Assembly: GCA_014529385.2 (NCBI GenBank)
Contig: CM043965.1
Coordinates: 61,342,933 to 61,406,932, forward strand
Source: Adiantum capillus-veneris
Lineage: Eukaryota > Streptophyta > Polypodiopsida > Polypodiales > Pteridaceae
DNA: 64,000 nt
Direction of reading: 5' to 3'
Made by a program: the position numbers and the translations under genes. This document shows, piece after piece, positions 1 to 12,879 of the stretch (positions within the stretch are counted from its first letter, which is position 1; every line of letters starts with the position of its first letter). Below the pieces are notes generated by a model that saw only the letters and a list, made by a program, of their open reading frames with translations, was not told where the DNA came from and searched no databases.

Positions 1-1
1 A

Positions 2-3000
2 GTGCTGTCAGTGCCAGTAGGTGGTGGTGTGGTTGTTGGCATCTTAAATTCTTTACGGAGCAAATGGACTGAAGTAGATACCAACATAGAGCAGGAACGA
101 ATGAAGCCAGCCTTTAGTTTGCAATCTTTTTTTGAGCCTGTCATGAAGACAATTGCAGCTGTAATCACTCTTGCAACTGGAAATTCACTTGGACCTGAAG
201 GCCCAAGTGTGGAAATAGGAGCATCTATTGGAAGGGGTTTGGGTGACACTTTGAAGAACAGCAGAGAGAGAAAGCTGTCATTGATGGCAGCGGGATCAGC
301 TGCTGGAATTTCATCTGGTACTGTTCTCATTTGAGTGTATATTCTATCTATTGACATTCAACCTTAGGCAGCTTCAGGCAATCTTTAATTCCGACTCATT
401 GTGGCTCTGTTTTGTTCTGTTGTGACTTTATGCTTTGCAGGCTTCAATGCTGCAGTTTCTGGATGTTTCTTTGCAGTAGAAGCAGTACTACGACCCTTGT
501 CCTCTGATTCTGCACCTTCACTCACAACAGCAATGGTGCTATTAAGCTCAGTTCTTGCTTCTGTTGTTTCACAGGCGGGCTTGGGTTCTGACCCTGCTTT
601 CAAGATTCCAGCATATGATTTTCGCTCTCCTGCTGGTATAATGCCAACTAAGAACTTTTTTCACGGGTAGCTAATGAAAGAATCATGTGGACCACCGTAG
701 TCTAGACCAAGCCTCTCATACTGTGGCATAAACAGTGATCCATTTACCCAAGAAGTCAAAGATGTCTGAGCATATGAGTCATCGGTGTTTCATATTTTGT
801 TTAGTTCTTTTGCTTGCTTTATCAGCAGGAAGTTTTTATGTTTTTCTCTCATGTTGAATTTTGCTTTTCTTTGCTAGCGATAATGTTGTAATGGTCAAGG
901 TGAATCGCCATGTCATTGCAGAACTTCCTTTGTATCTAGTCTTGGGATTCTTCTGTGGACTAGTCTCAGTTGCTCTCACCAAGTGCACCAACTTATCAAC
1001 TGCGGCGTTTCAAAAGCTAAAAGCACTAACAGGCATTCCGGATATTTTTTTACCTCCTTTGGGCAGTCTCTGTGTTGGTTTCATGGCGTTGGCATACCCA
1101 GAAGTTCTTTACTGGGGTTTTCAGAATGTGGATATTCTTTTAGAATCTCGTCCCTTGCAGAGGAGCCCACCTGCCATCCTTCTGCTTCAATTGGTTGGTG
1201 TTAAGATTGTGGCCACGTCCATCAGTCGAGGTTCAGGGCTTGTGGGAGGATATTATGCTCCCTCCCTTTTCATAGGAGCAGCTCTGGGTTCTGCTTATGG
1301 CAAACTGGCAGGGTATGCAGTGGCGCACGCAGACCCCATGTATCATCTTGATGCTTTGAAAGTTGCAGTACCTCAGGCATACGCTCTGGTAATACTGTTA
1401 GTAAGAAACTCTGCACATGTTATTGTATGACATGCTTGGAGTGGGAGTGTTGATTCATGAACGAAAATTTTATTTCTTGCCCTCTGTTTTGTTAAGCTGT
1501 CTATTATCTATGGAATGTAAAGAAGATGACATGAGAGAAGAATGGTGGACGAATTCTGGCTGATGCTCAGCTAGTTTTTTTTGCCTTGGCATCCGTTATC
1601 CAATGGATCGGGCCTTCTAATATAGTGTTCAGAAATCTTAAGCAGCTGAGCTTAAGTTATTTTAACTTAACGCTTTGCTTTTCACATGCTTCTGAATTAG
1701 GTTGGCATGGCGGCTACACTTGCTGGTGTTTGCCAGGTACCGTTGACATCAGTTCTTCTTCTGTTTGAGTTGACTAGGGATTATCGCATCATTATCCCTT
1801 TGATGGCAGCAGTTGGGGTATCATCCTGGGTTGCTTCTACATCAGCCAAGAAACCACAGCAGTCAAAGAAACCGTACTTGCAGGAAAAGCCTATGCAGGT
1901 CAAGGTGCCATCTGCTTTAACTGAAAGTGCCAGTAAAGTTTCCGAAGTTGTTTCAAAGACCAATTCTCTGCAATCAGATTCTGTGGAAACATCACAATCT
2001 GATCAAGACATGAGGGTGGCTGACAGTAGCCGGTTTGATGGGCTATGTTCAATTGATGACTCCTTGTGCATGGCAAGCAGAGACTTGGATGAAGAGAAAT
2101 TGATTTCGGAAATTACAGTTGCGAAGGCCATGAGAACGTGCTTCACAGCTGTTGCTTCAAGTATGACGGTACATGATGCATTAGAAATTATGCTGGCCAG
2201 AAAAGAATGGTGTGTTCTACTTGTTCGTGATGGTAATATACTAGAAGGGATTGTCACCTTCGCAGACATCCAGCAGTGTGCCGAGAGGATAGCTGAAAAT
2301 GACCATCTGAAGGTAGATTCTTAATGCTCTAGTGTTTTTCTCACTCATTATCTTTTTATGGGAGATTCCACCAGATTGTTTGTGGTTATCTATGCTCAAG
2401 GAAAAATCAAGCTTTCTCATGCCAAATTGTTACTCGTAAGAAAAATTAGGCACCACTATGTTCATTGAATAACTGGTTTTTGCAAATGATATGGAGTAAA
2501 AACTATACCACACGGCTTCATGATTGGAAGTTCGTTATTAGTGGTTGGAGGTGAGCTTAGGCATTTTTGGATAGGGTGTCGTACTCCTGGAAATTCTTGT
2601 TTGCTGAAATTACCTGTCAGCTTCTTCGGTATTCAGTGGTTTACACATGCTGCTGATTGGCATAATTGTAGTACTACTGGAAATTCTTATTTTGTTGAAA
2701 TGGGCTTTCAGCTATCTCAGTACCTAATGGGTTATTCATATTATTGATTGGGGTAGTTGGCAGTTTCAAATTGGATTGAAATGCGCTTTCAGCTTTCTCA
2801 GTACCCTATGCGCTTTCAGCTATCTCAATACCCTATGGCTTTTACATATTATTGATTGGGGTAGCTGGCAGTTTCAACTTTGATTTAGTAGTTCTAGATA
2901 CCCAGGTGAATGCTTTTCAATAATGACTTTGGCCTGCAAATGCTACTATGACAGTGATTGCTTGTTGTGCCTACCAATCTGCATATCCACAATTTGAGAC

Positions 3001-3872
3001 TTACGATGTGACCTGCGAACTGTGCTCTCCTCATCACTATATCACATGGGCATCTTCAAATGGGCCGTCGGATTTGACGCGGCCCGAATTTAAAAATTTG
3101 CCCCGATATTTACATATCCACCCGCATTTACAATATGAGATACTGAAATCCCCTATATTTCAATGAACGCATGCGGGCGTAGTGGTTAGTGCACATGGCT
3201 CGTGGCGGGGAGGTGGTGGGTTCCGGACGTGCGATGCGCACCGCCCCGAATTTACTTTTCCCCTGGATGGCCCCAATCTCCCCAACTGTACATCTTACTT
3301 GAAGCTGCTTGTGTGAGATAGTGTGGAGGCCATGCTCTGGTGAAAAGCCAGCAAGTTGACTTTCTCAGTAGCTCTCTTAAATCCGAAAAGATACTGAAGT
3401 ACCATCTGAAATAATGTTTCTAGGACCGTTTTTGCTCACCAATAACTTTTTGACCAAGTTGTCTGTTCGTTGCCAGGTAGCCAACTTGCCACTTTCAGAA
3501 ATTTGTATTTCGTGGGCACATGAAGGTGCCAGTTTTCCTGTTATTACTGCTTATCCAGAGATGAGCTTGAAGGTTGCTCGAAAATTGATGACCGCTCGAG
3601 GATTGCGGCAAATACCAATCATATCACGTGAGTTTTACCTCAAAAGCAAGGTTAAAGTGTTACAAGGGATTTTGGACAGGGATTGCATTTTGTTAGCTTG
3701 CAGGTATAATTTTTGCTTCAAATTTCTGCTCAAGGTTGGCACTTGACATAGCAGATGCTATAAGGAATAATGCTGGTATTTTTTGAATTTCAGGGCCGAG
3801 GCAACAAGGAGGCTATTGGGAATACAATCACTACCCATTGCGAGCATTGTGAATCATAGCAAGCAGAGTTAA
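2..3872 (+). CDS. CLC-e: CLC-type chloride channel/transporter, CLC-e-like (5' end outside window)
   Basis: A CLC anion channel or anion/proton exchanger of the plant CLC-e/f branch; in flowering plants CLC-e is a thylakoid protein (family knowledge). Six exons can be joined at GT-AG sites: 2-317, 441-635, 922-1388, 1701-2312, 3477-3703, 3794-3872. They sum to 1896 nt, 631 codons plus TAA, with no internal stop. Exon 1 holds GNSLGPEGPSVEIG with the conserved gating-type glutamate in GPEGP; exon 3 holds YPEVLYWGFQNVDILLE and GLVGGYYAPSLFIG (the GxFxP position). Exon 4 carries the last membrane helices (VCQVPLTSVLLLFELT) and the first CBS domain, exons 5-6 the second CBS domain. Wording resembles CLC-e more than CLC-f. 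The N-terminus, including any transit peptide, lies upstream. Family call is very secure, the e-type call fairly secure. Confidence 0.93.
2697..2890 (+). repeat. Degenerate tandem repeat in CLC intron 4
   Basis: Within the 1164-bp intron 2313-3476, the phrase GCTTTCAGCTATCTCAGTAC recurs at about 2703, 2783 and 2814 with small changes, and TATTATTGATTGGGGTAG occurs twice. It looks like a local duplication with an inserted partial copy. No coding role is seen. Confidence 0.6.
3174..3245 (+). repeat. tRNA-like segment, possible SINE head, in CLC intron 4
   Basis: GC-rich island inside an AT-rich intron. GTAGTGGTTAG resembles a Pol III A box. About 45 nt downstream, GGGTTCCGG resembles a B box. 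The spacing fits a tRNA-derived promoter, but no cloverleaf was demonstrated and no A-rich tail or target duplication was identified. Confidence 0.3.
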
Positions 3873-5526
3873 ATTCGTACTCACTGCTTTGAAGAGTGGC
3901 AATGTGTGTGAGCTGCTAGTGAGTTTCATGCTCGGTCCATACAGGGTTGAACCAATTATTTTAAGACGTGTATTCCCATGCCAGAACAGATTTTGAAGCT
4001 ATGCTTCAGTGCTAGCTAGTAGCAGCTGAAGTCATATCGACCTTGATCAGAACTCGTGGGGGGCATGTTTAAAGAGAGCTGATGATTTTATGTGTAGATC
4101 TCTCTTTGGATCAGAGGCCCCATTTCTGTAGATAGAGAAAGAATCTCCTCACAACTATGCATAATCATGGTTTTTCCTCAAGATTTTGAACTTGCTTCAT
4201 TCTTCTATCAGGAGATGTATAATTATGTAATTTGCTTCCCATTCACCAAAATTCATAGTGCCAGTACAAATTAGAACCGATGGTCAAGTGAAGGTGTTCC
4301 ATCAAACAAAGTAATCATTTATCTGCATACAAAGCAGCTGCATCTCAAATTGGAAGATGGTGCATTGATGTTTCTTTGAGAAGCTACAGATGGCAAAAGA
4401 TGTTACAGCTTAGTTGCTCTTTCTTGAAACGGACTGCAGTGTTGCCTGGTCGGTGTAGTAGCAAACAGGTTATGCCATTGAAGAATCAGAATCACTTATT
4501 TCTTACCAAGCTGTTGGACAGGGTTATCAGCTGTGCATCCTCAAGTCAAGTTTTTGAACACATCAAAGAGTTGACACTAGAAAATGCTGTTGACGGATCA
4601 TACGTGTGGAAGGTAAGTTCTTCTTACTGTCGATTATTATTCTTACATGATGATAATAGTGCTCGAGTCCTACTATCATCCCTTTTCATCCAAGTTCTTG
4701 TTTTCCTGTAGAAAGGATGTCAGTTTGGACGATTTGTTTTCACGGACTTTGAAAGTGGGAGATTCGGACGAGTTTTGAACCACACTCGAAACCAACACGG
4801 TCTGTTCATTATATGCGAAGATATTGCAAAGAGTCGTTGATGGAAGACATGCATAAGAACACTTTTGGAATAGTCTTCTACCATGCTGCTGGATTCTCAC
4901 CTGGTTCCTCAAAATAATCCAGTTACTTGGCTTCTCTTCCACCAGTTTAAAGGAATAAGCTTACCCACTAGCTTTCTTGTGAGAGGCATTTCATAACATG
5001 AATGCTAATAATTGTAAATTTTCCTTGCCCGTGGCTTTAGTTTCAAGTGAGGAACTCTTGATATACAGAACTATTTGTTTCTCTGGTAGTGCGTTTCACT
5101 GCTGTCACAAGTTTTTTCTGGTCTTTTTCTTATAGCTTCTGATATGTCAGAGCTTTCAATTGGCTTGTGATTGCACAAGAGATGTGGTGTCTTTGAAGCT
5201 GCAAGGCTAAATTGTAAGGTCTTGGCAAATTGAAAAGTTTGTTTAGATCTCTTTGTTATTTTGGGTGGCCAAACAGCCTTGCAAAAACGAAGGCTCAAGA
5301 GGCTATGTATGTGGCAGCAATGCCAAGAAAGCGAAGGAAGACAAGAAGTGCAGTTTAGCATGGATCGATGTGCTTTAGGTTGCCAAACAGGCATTGCACT
5401 AAAGCAGGGAGGGTGAAGCTGACATGGATGACAGATGCCTGTAAGCAAAGTAGCAATGCATGGCTTCTATGGGAGATTGATGCACAGCAGTTGTCTAAGC
5501 CATGCTAATGTTTGGACGAATGGCGT
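3873..5526. other. CLC 3' flank and intergenic DNA
   Basis: Presumed 3' UTR followed by sequence in which I recognise nothing. The short open frame at 4376-4711 has no recognisable domain. No RNA gene was seen. Confidence 0.5.
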
Positions 5527-5853
5527 GTTGGCTACAGAGTGACTTGTGTCGGAGTTTTATAACCTGGGTGCTTTGAAACTGCCAATGTTTGGACGGACGG
5601 TGTGTTGGCTACAGAGTGTTGGGAGATGAGGCTATGGTAGGTGCCACTTGTTGCAAGCCATGGCGAGATGAGTAAATAGCAGAGGAGAGACTCGACAAAG
5701 CAATAAAAAAAAAAAAGCACGCTATGCTTGATTGGTTTCCTTTTAAAAAACTTACAATATACAACAAAACTTGCCATGCAAACTAAAAAAAAGGAGCACA
5801 AGTTCATCTGCATGCTTTAGGTAGTGTTCCCACGGCTTGGAAACCCAACAATC
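5527..5853 (-). repeat. LTR-like fragment, copy 1 of a dispersed family
   Basis: Read on the minus strand, a pyrimidine-free tract (GGCTTGAGGGAGGGAT) is followed at 5853 by TGTTGGGTTTCC. This is the usual junction of polypurine tract and LTR start. Inside, GTGTTGGCTACAGAGTG occurs twice about 65 bp apart. The block from about 5611 to 5790 recurs at 7109-7290 with small changes, and the blocks at 5537-5577 and 5815-5835 recur near 10800-10880. The element type was not determined. Confidence 0.5.
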
Positions 5854-7090
5854 CCTCCCTCAAGCCCGAACTGGACAGACCACTCTCATGATACCTCAAG
5901 TTTTTGGTATACTCAGCAACCGTGAGTTTTAGGTTTTCTCACAACCAAAGATTTCTGGTGTATCCATAACTTGGTGCTATGGTAGTGAACCCCTCTTTGA
6001 ACAAATAGAGTGTATATCAAAAATTAGTTATCGGAGTTTTTGGTTCACTGTCAAACCTTGGGTTTAAGGTGTACCTAGTAACCTAATGAGAAGCGGGACA
6101 AAAATGGGATGAGAACAAAAAATTGGTATTCTGGGAGGTCTTATCACTCATGTATGTGTGGCAATGTCTAACCCGTATAACTTTTTATCATGGCAATAGT
6201 TGACAATTTATAGGCTAAAATATGGCTTTGATTGAAAGTTTGACGATGGTTTTGACAATAGACAAAAAAGGGCACATTTGACACAAAATTGGCAAAAATA
6301 GTTTGTAAAATCTTGTATCGCAATCTCGAAGGAGATCGTCATGTGTTGCATCTGTTAATATGCAGAGTGCTTAAAGAAAACAATTGAAATAGTCTTCACT
6401 AGCTCTCTTTTCAGATTAACATGTAGTATTAGATCAATCTTCGTCGAGTTTTTCTCAATTGTGCGAAGCTCATAAAGCTTGGTGGTTAAGGGCTTCTTCA
6501 CATGCTCACATTATACAAGGATGGTATCTTGTGTCCATAGTACTTTGAATGAGAGTGTCAGCTTCGACGAGTGTGCTTGCAATTAGGATAGATTCCATTC
6601 TCAAGATATCAAATTGGGAATTCTTTTTAGCTCCATAAATTTCTTACCAATGATCTCGCCTTTTAATTGATGAAGCTATTGTTGAGTCCTGCAGATGTTG
6701 AGATGCTTGATATCACCAAGCTCTGTTTTTGCGTGCATTTTGAAAAAACACGCTAAAGTTGCTCATAAGTGCTACCGATTATCGAGGGTGTGGATGAAGG
6801 TGTGATTGGCCTCTTGAAGGGGTTAAACAAGTGGCCAATAATTAAATAGGCAGTGTGAAAACTAAAGCAACGAGCTTTGTACTGTCGAACTGGCGTAGAA
6901 CGACAGAGCTTGCAGCGGTTTTGCTCTGAGCAGGCTGTAGAGGTAAAATTAGGAAAGCTTGCAGTGTCGAAAAACTGCTCTCAGGCTAGGGCGACTTGTG
7001 TGATGCCCGTTTTGCTCGTTTTGATGCAGGTCGAGAGTCGCTTCCTCCTTTGCAGGCAGCGGTTCTCGCACGCTGGGTTGAGTCAAGACC
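5854..7090. other. Intergenic DNA between two copies of the LTR-like repeat
   Basis: If copy 1 and copy 2 are LTRs of one element, this would be its shrunken interior. No gag or pol wording is seen in any frame, so it could instead be plain spacer. Confidence 0.3.
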
Positions 7091-7291
7091 GGGCACGCTT
7101 TGATACCAGACGTTGGGAGATGAGGCTATGGTGGGTGTCACCTGCTGCTAGCCATGACGAGGTGAGGAAATAGCAAAATGAGCAAGAGAGAAGAGACTCG
7201 ACAAAGCAATTTAAAAAAAAAGCATGCTATACTTGATTGATTCCTTTGCAAAAACTTACAATATATAGCAAAACTTGCCATGCAAACTAAA
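7091..7291 (-). repeat. LTR-like fragment, copy 2
   Basis: Contains GTTGGGAGATGAGGCTATGG, GAGACTCGACAAAGCAAT and AACTTGCCATGCAAACTAAA, all shared in order with copy 1. It lacks the last 60 or so bases of copy 1, so it is truncated. Confidence 0.55.
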
Positions 7292-10200
7292 CAAGGTTGT
7301 CTACAGTAGATGAGGGCATTGCCTCCTCTGAGTTAAAAATTGCTGGTTAGAAATTTATTGAACCATTACTAGCCTATATTCAAAAGAACTAAAAGAATAT
7401 CCCAAATGCTATTTGGATCTTTTTTAAATGTTGTGGATAGATATCTCTAAGGATTAAGATTCATAAGATATAGTGCTTAAGAGAAATAACCATCAGCGCT
7501 GATTTTTTATGGGCACCCTTGCCCTTTAAATTTGGAGCTATACCATAGTATTTTTGGACCACATAAGTAGTCCTTAGTAAAGGGGATTTTTGGATGCAAA
7601 TTTGGACCATTGAAAAAATCTTGACAATTAATGCCACATGGCAGGTTAATGATAATAAACTTCATTTAAAATTAGTTCTTTTAAGCACTTCTGAGAGGGT
7701 GTTGAAATTTGTTTACCTCTCTTTAAAGAGGGGCATTGAGTATTGTGTCAAACATTATTTTCTATGCTTTTGTAATATATTGTAAACTAAATAGGTCACA
7801 CTTTTTTTCAGAAATGTGATCTTTTTTCAAAAAATGTGATACCACATGTTTTCAAATACCAGTCACTTTCTATTCTTTCCTCTCATAAAGAAGCCTTTAT
7901 TATGAAACTCTTCTCAAACAATAACCGTATGTAGGTCATAGTGAATTTTCACCTTGTCTGTATAGTCTCACATTTTTACCGTAAAACATGGAAACTAAAA
8001 AACGGCTAAAAATCAACCTTGGTGATAATGACAAAGTCACTTAAATAGTATGGTAACAAGTTTCCAAAACATTTGTAAGAATGCAGGCCCACTATTCAAA
8101 AAGAAGTTGGATGATGGTGTGAAGTGAATGATTTTATGTTGAACCATTACTTTTCCCCCATCCTTGAGCTATCAAGAGATAGCTAAATGCTGGGTTCGGA
8201 TGTCCCGAAGGAAGGCGCAGTCAAAGGTGCGTACTTACACGTGTCGCATGGAAATTGGGAAAAAATGAGGTTGCACTCTTCCGCACCCACGCAAAATTGG
8301 GCGACCCCCGCCCCCAACACTAAAGGCCTCACTATCCATATGGGTCTCTAGGGTTTTTGATCACTCCGAGAAGACACTATGTCTTGGTTGGGTGGCCTGA
8401 GCTTTGAGGCCTCCTCTCCTCCTATTGGCCTGGACAGCATTTTATGAGACGAGAAAGTGTTACTTGGGGTGAGAAGCAGCCGACCAAATGTGGTTTTTGG
8501 CATATGTCGGCCCCTTGTCAAACGATCAGTCTCTCTGTCCTCATCTCCTAAGGATTCTTTTATTATTGATGTTGGAACAGCTGATGGACATGAAAAATGC
8601 TGGCTCCGGGACATATTTTGAGAAGCACAGGATGAGTGTTGGGGATGAGTTAAGGGTGGGGATTTCATCCAAGGGGGATGGCTAATTCTGTAATGGAGGA
8701 GCTAGGTTTTGGTATTGGCTCTGCAAGGAATGACTACACAAACAAGACCAAGCCTGCAAACCAACTAGAAAAAGCATATGGTGCAGCAGATGATTTTGGA
8801 GCAATTGGTTCCTCTCCCCTCGCTAGAACACCTGAGAGAAGCAGCCAGACTCGTATCTGCCGACGCCCTAGTGCATCTCGAATGCTTCTGTTGTCTGCAA
8901 AGGGTGGCAAAGACCCTTCTAGAAGGCATGCAGAGGGCCATTCTGCTCTGTTGAAGTTCCAAAGTGGTACAAGATGAGTTATTCCAGTTTATTGTGCCAA
9001 ATGGCGGTCATCGCAATTCATGGAGTTACATTGCAATAAGGGCCAGCATTTATCAGGATTTAAATTGCCATAGAGATAGTCATAGAACATTGTTTTCTTA
9101 GTGTGTTCTCTGGCAAAACAAACAAAACAAACCAAACCCATACCACACAGCACCACGAGAATGCAATCTTGAAAACAATCTTTAAGCTTAAGCGAGAATA
9201 ATTGACTCAGTTAATATACTTGCTCCAAAAATTTAGTGGACCAGCTCCCATGTCTTGGTAGTCAGGATGCATATCATGAAGAATGGCCACATGATCGAAA
9301 AGCTAAGAGATTACTGTAAATTTTTCCCAAATAAAATCCCTCACAACATAAATCCTTTTGGAGGAATCGCATCACAGAGCATGCATGCTCTTCAATGCTC
9401 AATGGCCAAAGCAAGAGCCCTTGCAAAGTTAACACCTCATGCAGAGATGCGTCCCTTGGGAAGTCTACAGAGACCAAGAGCTCACCGGCAACAAACAAGC
9501 CTGATTCATCAAATACTATTTGATGGAGTCTGTTGTTGCGAGGAATCCAAAGATCAAATTATATCATTGCAAATCACGTACTAATACACAAGGCCATATT
9601 GAGCAGCACAATCGAATTGTGAAGCTTAATAATGTGGAATAACTGTAATCACAAGTTGTGGCAATATCACCTGATTATTTCTTTCAGAACAACAGAGTTC
9701 TAATGCAAAAAATAGCTCAGCATCTTACCCAACCACAAATCAATCAACGAAACCCATCATTAGGAAGCAAGCCTGATACACAACCGCACACCATACGTTG
9801 CTTAGAAGCAACACTATAGGCATCGCCCTACTTCAACATTTAGAGCAACCAAATTCAACAAAAAGCGCTCTGGCCATCGGCAATAGTTGGACAACCACAA
9901 AACTCAGCAACCCACAACTCATAATCACGATGTCCATAACTCAACTTGAGCTTGATCAAGTTAGATAATTTGATTCAATTATTAAGGGAAAAAAAGGGCA
10001 GAAAAGGCTTTCAACACCTCTGCTTCATATACAAAAGTCGCTTATTTCAAAACAAATCTCTGCTAATGAGCAGGACAAAGGGGGACTACTATATATGCCG
10101 CAACCTCTAGCTTCAAAACAAGTGCCAGAGAAATGTGAATGTAATGTGTGGAGCTGCAACTCGGATCTCTCAACTTGCAAAAACAAACCAACAACGAGGG

Positions 10201-10785
10201 AAATTGAGGAAAATTGAGCTGCTTATGCTTGGAAAACTCTTAGAGAAGGTCCCCAGATGGAAAGAAATTGATCTACAAATTTCGGACAAGATTGAAACTT
10301 CACATTGATCAGTCAGCAACTCCCATCTTGCTCCAAATAGCATTGAATACTCGGCTCAGATCTCTGCCTTTCAGAGTCCTCCCAAGTCCTTCACAAACTG
10401 AAAACGTTGTGCGCTGGCTCCTTGCATTCTCCCTTGTGAGGAGATCGCGAGGTAATGAACGATCATCATTGTCATCCTTAGCACCCATGTGATCATCATC
10501 ATCATCGAATAATCCCACCTTGTGACTGCGCCAGATTTCATTACTGCACTGTGACATGTGTGTGTGAGAGAGAGAGAGCATGCCCACAACAGCTGAGAAC
10601 ACGTTTCGTTTTGGGATGTTGAGTGAAAACAATGCAGAAAGCGCAACACAAAAACTTACTTTCCAGTCTTGACGCCCACAAGCCCCAACCGAAATAGCAT
10701 TTGGATGCATGTAGTCCACCTTAACAAAAACTCATTGGCCAAAGCCCCTATGGCCATGCTAGCAAAAATTCCTCCCTATAGACCC
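7292..10785. other. Intergenic DNA, no recognised gene
   Basis: AT-rich. An open frame at 8678-8977 (+) has ordinary composition but no domain I recognise and no support beyond being open. No RNA genes or mobile-element ends were seen. Confidence 0.45.
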
Positions 10786-10885
10786 TGCAGTGCTAATAAA
10801 AGGAGCTCGCATGCTCTAGGCGGTGTTCCCACGCAACACAGAGTGACTTGTGTCTGAGTTTTGTAGCCTGGGTGCTTTGAATGCA
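10786..10885. repeat. LTR-like fragment, copy 3 (rearranged)
   Basis: GGTGTTCCCACG and CAGAGTGACTTGTGTCTGAG are both found in copy 1, but here they lie side by side in the opposite order. This is consistent with a junction between repeated units or a truncated derivative. Confidence 0.45.
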
Positions 10886-12879
10886 TTCAACGCAGTGCGT
10901 GGAGTGCTTCCATGTGCATTCTGTAATGGCCGCTTGACATTGTAACAACACAGACCAACTGTGCTGAGTGTGTTTTAAAGGCCAAAGCACTCTCTTGTTA
11001 CTGCCGCAAGGAATTCTGAATGATTGATTTGCTGTCAAGTGCGCCGTCATGCCTTTCAAAAGGTTTGCAGCATCACCACCGTCTGATGACCTTGAGGGCT
11101 CTGCATGTTTACTGCAGCTCTTGTGACGATGTGGTGCCCGTCCTCGGTTGCGTTTTGTCCACAACAGTGGAATTTTTTTTGCTAAGGAATGCATGTACCT
11201 TTGAAGCTTCTGTTGTATTCGAGCCATTGATAAATGAACGGAAATCCATGATGAGATTGTGAGGCAGGTGTTACTGCAGAATCATATTCTACTGGGGAAT
11301 TGCTCGTATTCCATTCGACACAGCTGCTCTTTTGCCCTCTCTCATAGGCATGTTGCAAGTCGTAAGGATCTGTTGCGAGAAACCAGGCAATAGGATGAGC
11401 TCAGAAAAGAGGATTACTTGTTGAGATGATTTACTCAGAATGCTTTGTATGTAAGAAGGTTTGCCTGTTGCTTCATCTTAAGTTGTTAGAGGAGCTCATT
11501 GCTGTGGAGTTGCAACTCAGCATGGATTGTTGCAGATTGTGGACATGGTGAAAGACTAAGAATCTTGCTGATTGTGAGACAAGAATGGTGGTACTGGATG
11601 AGTACTACCAAGGTGCTTTGTGTTTGGGTTTTGATGGGTAAAAGGAAAGGTATTTGATGTCCTTCTGCATTTTTCAAGTTTAAGAGATCTGTTTTGCATA
11701 CACTAATTGACACATAAGGGTCTAGCTCCCATGAATAGAGCTAGAAACGCCTGACGGAGTCTGCCCAGAGTTCATCGACACACCACCCCATGGACCCCCC
11801 CGGAGAGTTGTTTGGGCTTTGCTATACAGACTGAGGATGTGTGGAGAGGAATAAGACCAGTAAGTGAGAATAGGAGTTATTTACTTTGGGTGGCTTCACA
11901 TATTTTGAGAGATGGTCTGCGAAATGTGTTTGACAATGGGCATGGCAAAGAGCCCTACGGACCTCATTAGCCTTCTAGATACTTCCGTCATAGCTAAGAT
12001 AGGGCTTGATGATATGGTATGTTTTTCTCCATCACCTCTACGTCGTACTTATGTGTATGGACTTTCTCTCTTTGTAATTGCTCAACATTGAGTTGCAAAC
12101 ATCTCTATCTGATTGATGGCACGTTGAGTTGCATAACATGTACTTTATTTTATCGAGTTCTTATCAAGCTGAATCGAAGAATTTGGCTATGAATGTGATG
12201 TGTTTGCTAGATGTTGCAAGGATTTGCTAGGAAGCATTTGCCAAAATCCCTCCTTATGCCAATCACATTTGCACAATGGCATCAAATGGCAGGCATCTTC
12301 ATGACTTCAAGCAATCTATCTGGAAAGGAATTGCAAGGTGCCATGTGAATTGCATTCAATTTCATTAAAATGTACTGCACACAACCACCTGACATGCTAG
12401 TTTTGAAAGTTATATTGTTAGGGTGCCAATTTCACAACATTGGGACCAAACCACTAATATTAAAGATAGCACTAATCTAGCCTCAACTTGGTTTTCATCA
12501 TATTTATGGGTCAATACCCAACCTACATAGAATGCCAAACACGTTACTCAACTTCCATTGATGACTTTTGGGTCAGAGTATTTTATCACAAAATATGGGT
12601 ATTACTTTGAGGTGGAAGTTGTCATGTAGATACTAAGTAATTAGCTCTCTGATGAAATCTTTAGCTTCCCGTCTCATTGAACAAAGTCCAAAAAATGCAT
12701 AACCTTGGCTACTCCAAGAGTTTATTATGGCATATCAAACGTCTCAGCCATTTATGCTTTTGACAAACATTCAATCCTTGGTGATGACATTCAAATGGGA
12801 GATAATTTTGCGTGTGTGCGTGGTGTGTGTGAGAGAGAGAAGAAAACAAAATGTTATATTAAACATCTTCAAAAGGCCA
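10886..12879. other. Intergenic DNA
   Basis: AT-rich, no recognisable gene. Short GA runs near 12830. The 3' end of the neighbouring LINE may reach into this stretch; I could not see a clear poly-T (minus-strand poly-A). Confidence 0.4.

Noticed and set aside
8348-8977. Open frames on both strands, including a 99-residue frame
   Set aside because: No family resemblance, no splice support, strands overlap; left as unassigned.
10309-10719. 136-residue minus-strand frame
   Set aside because: Composition and Asp/His runs look like chance; no homology recognised.
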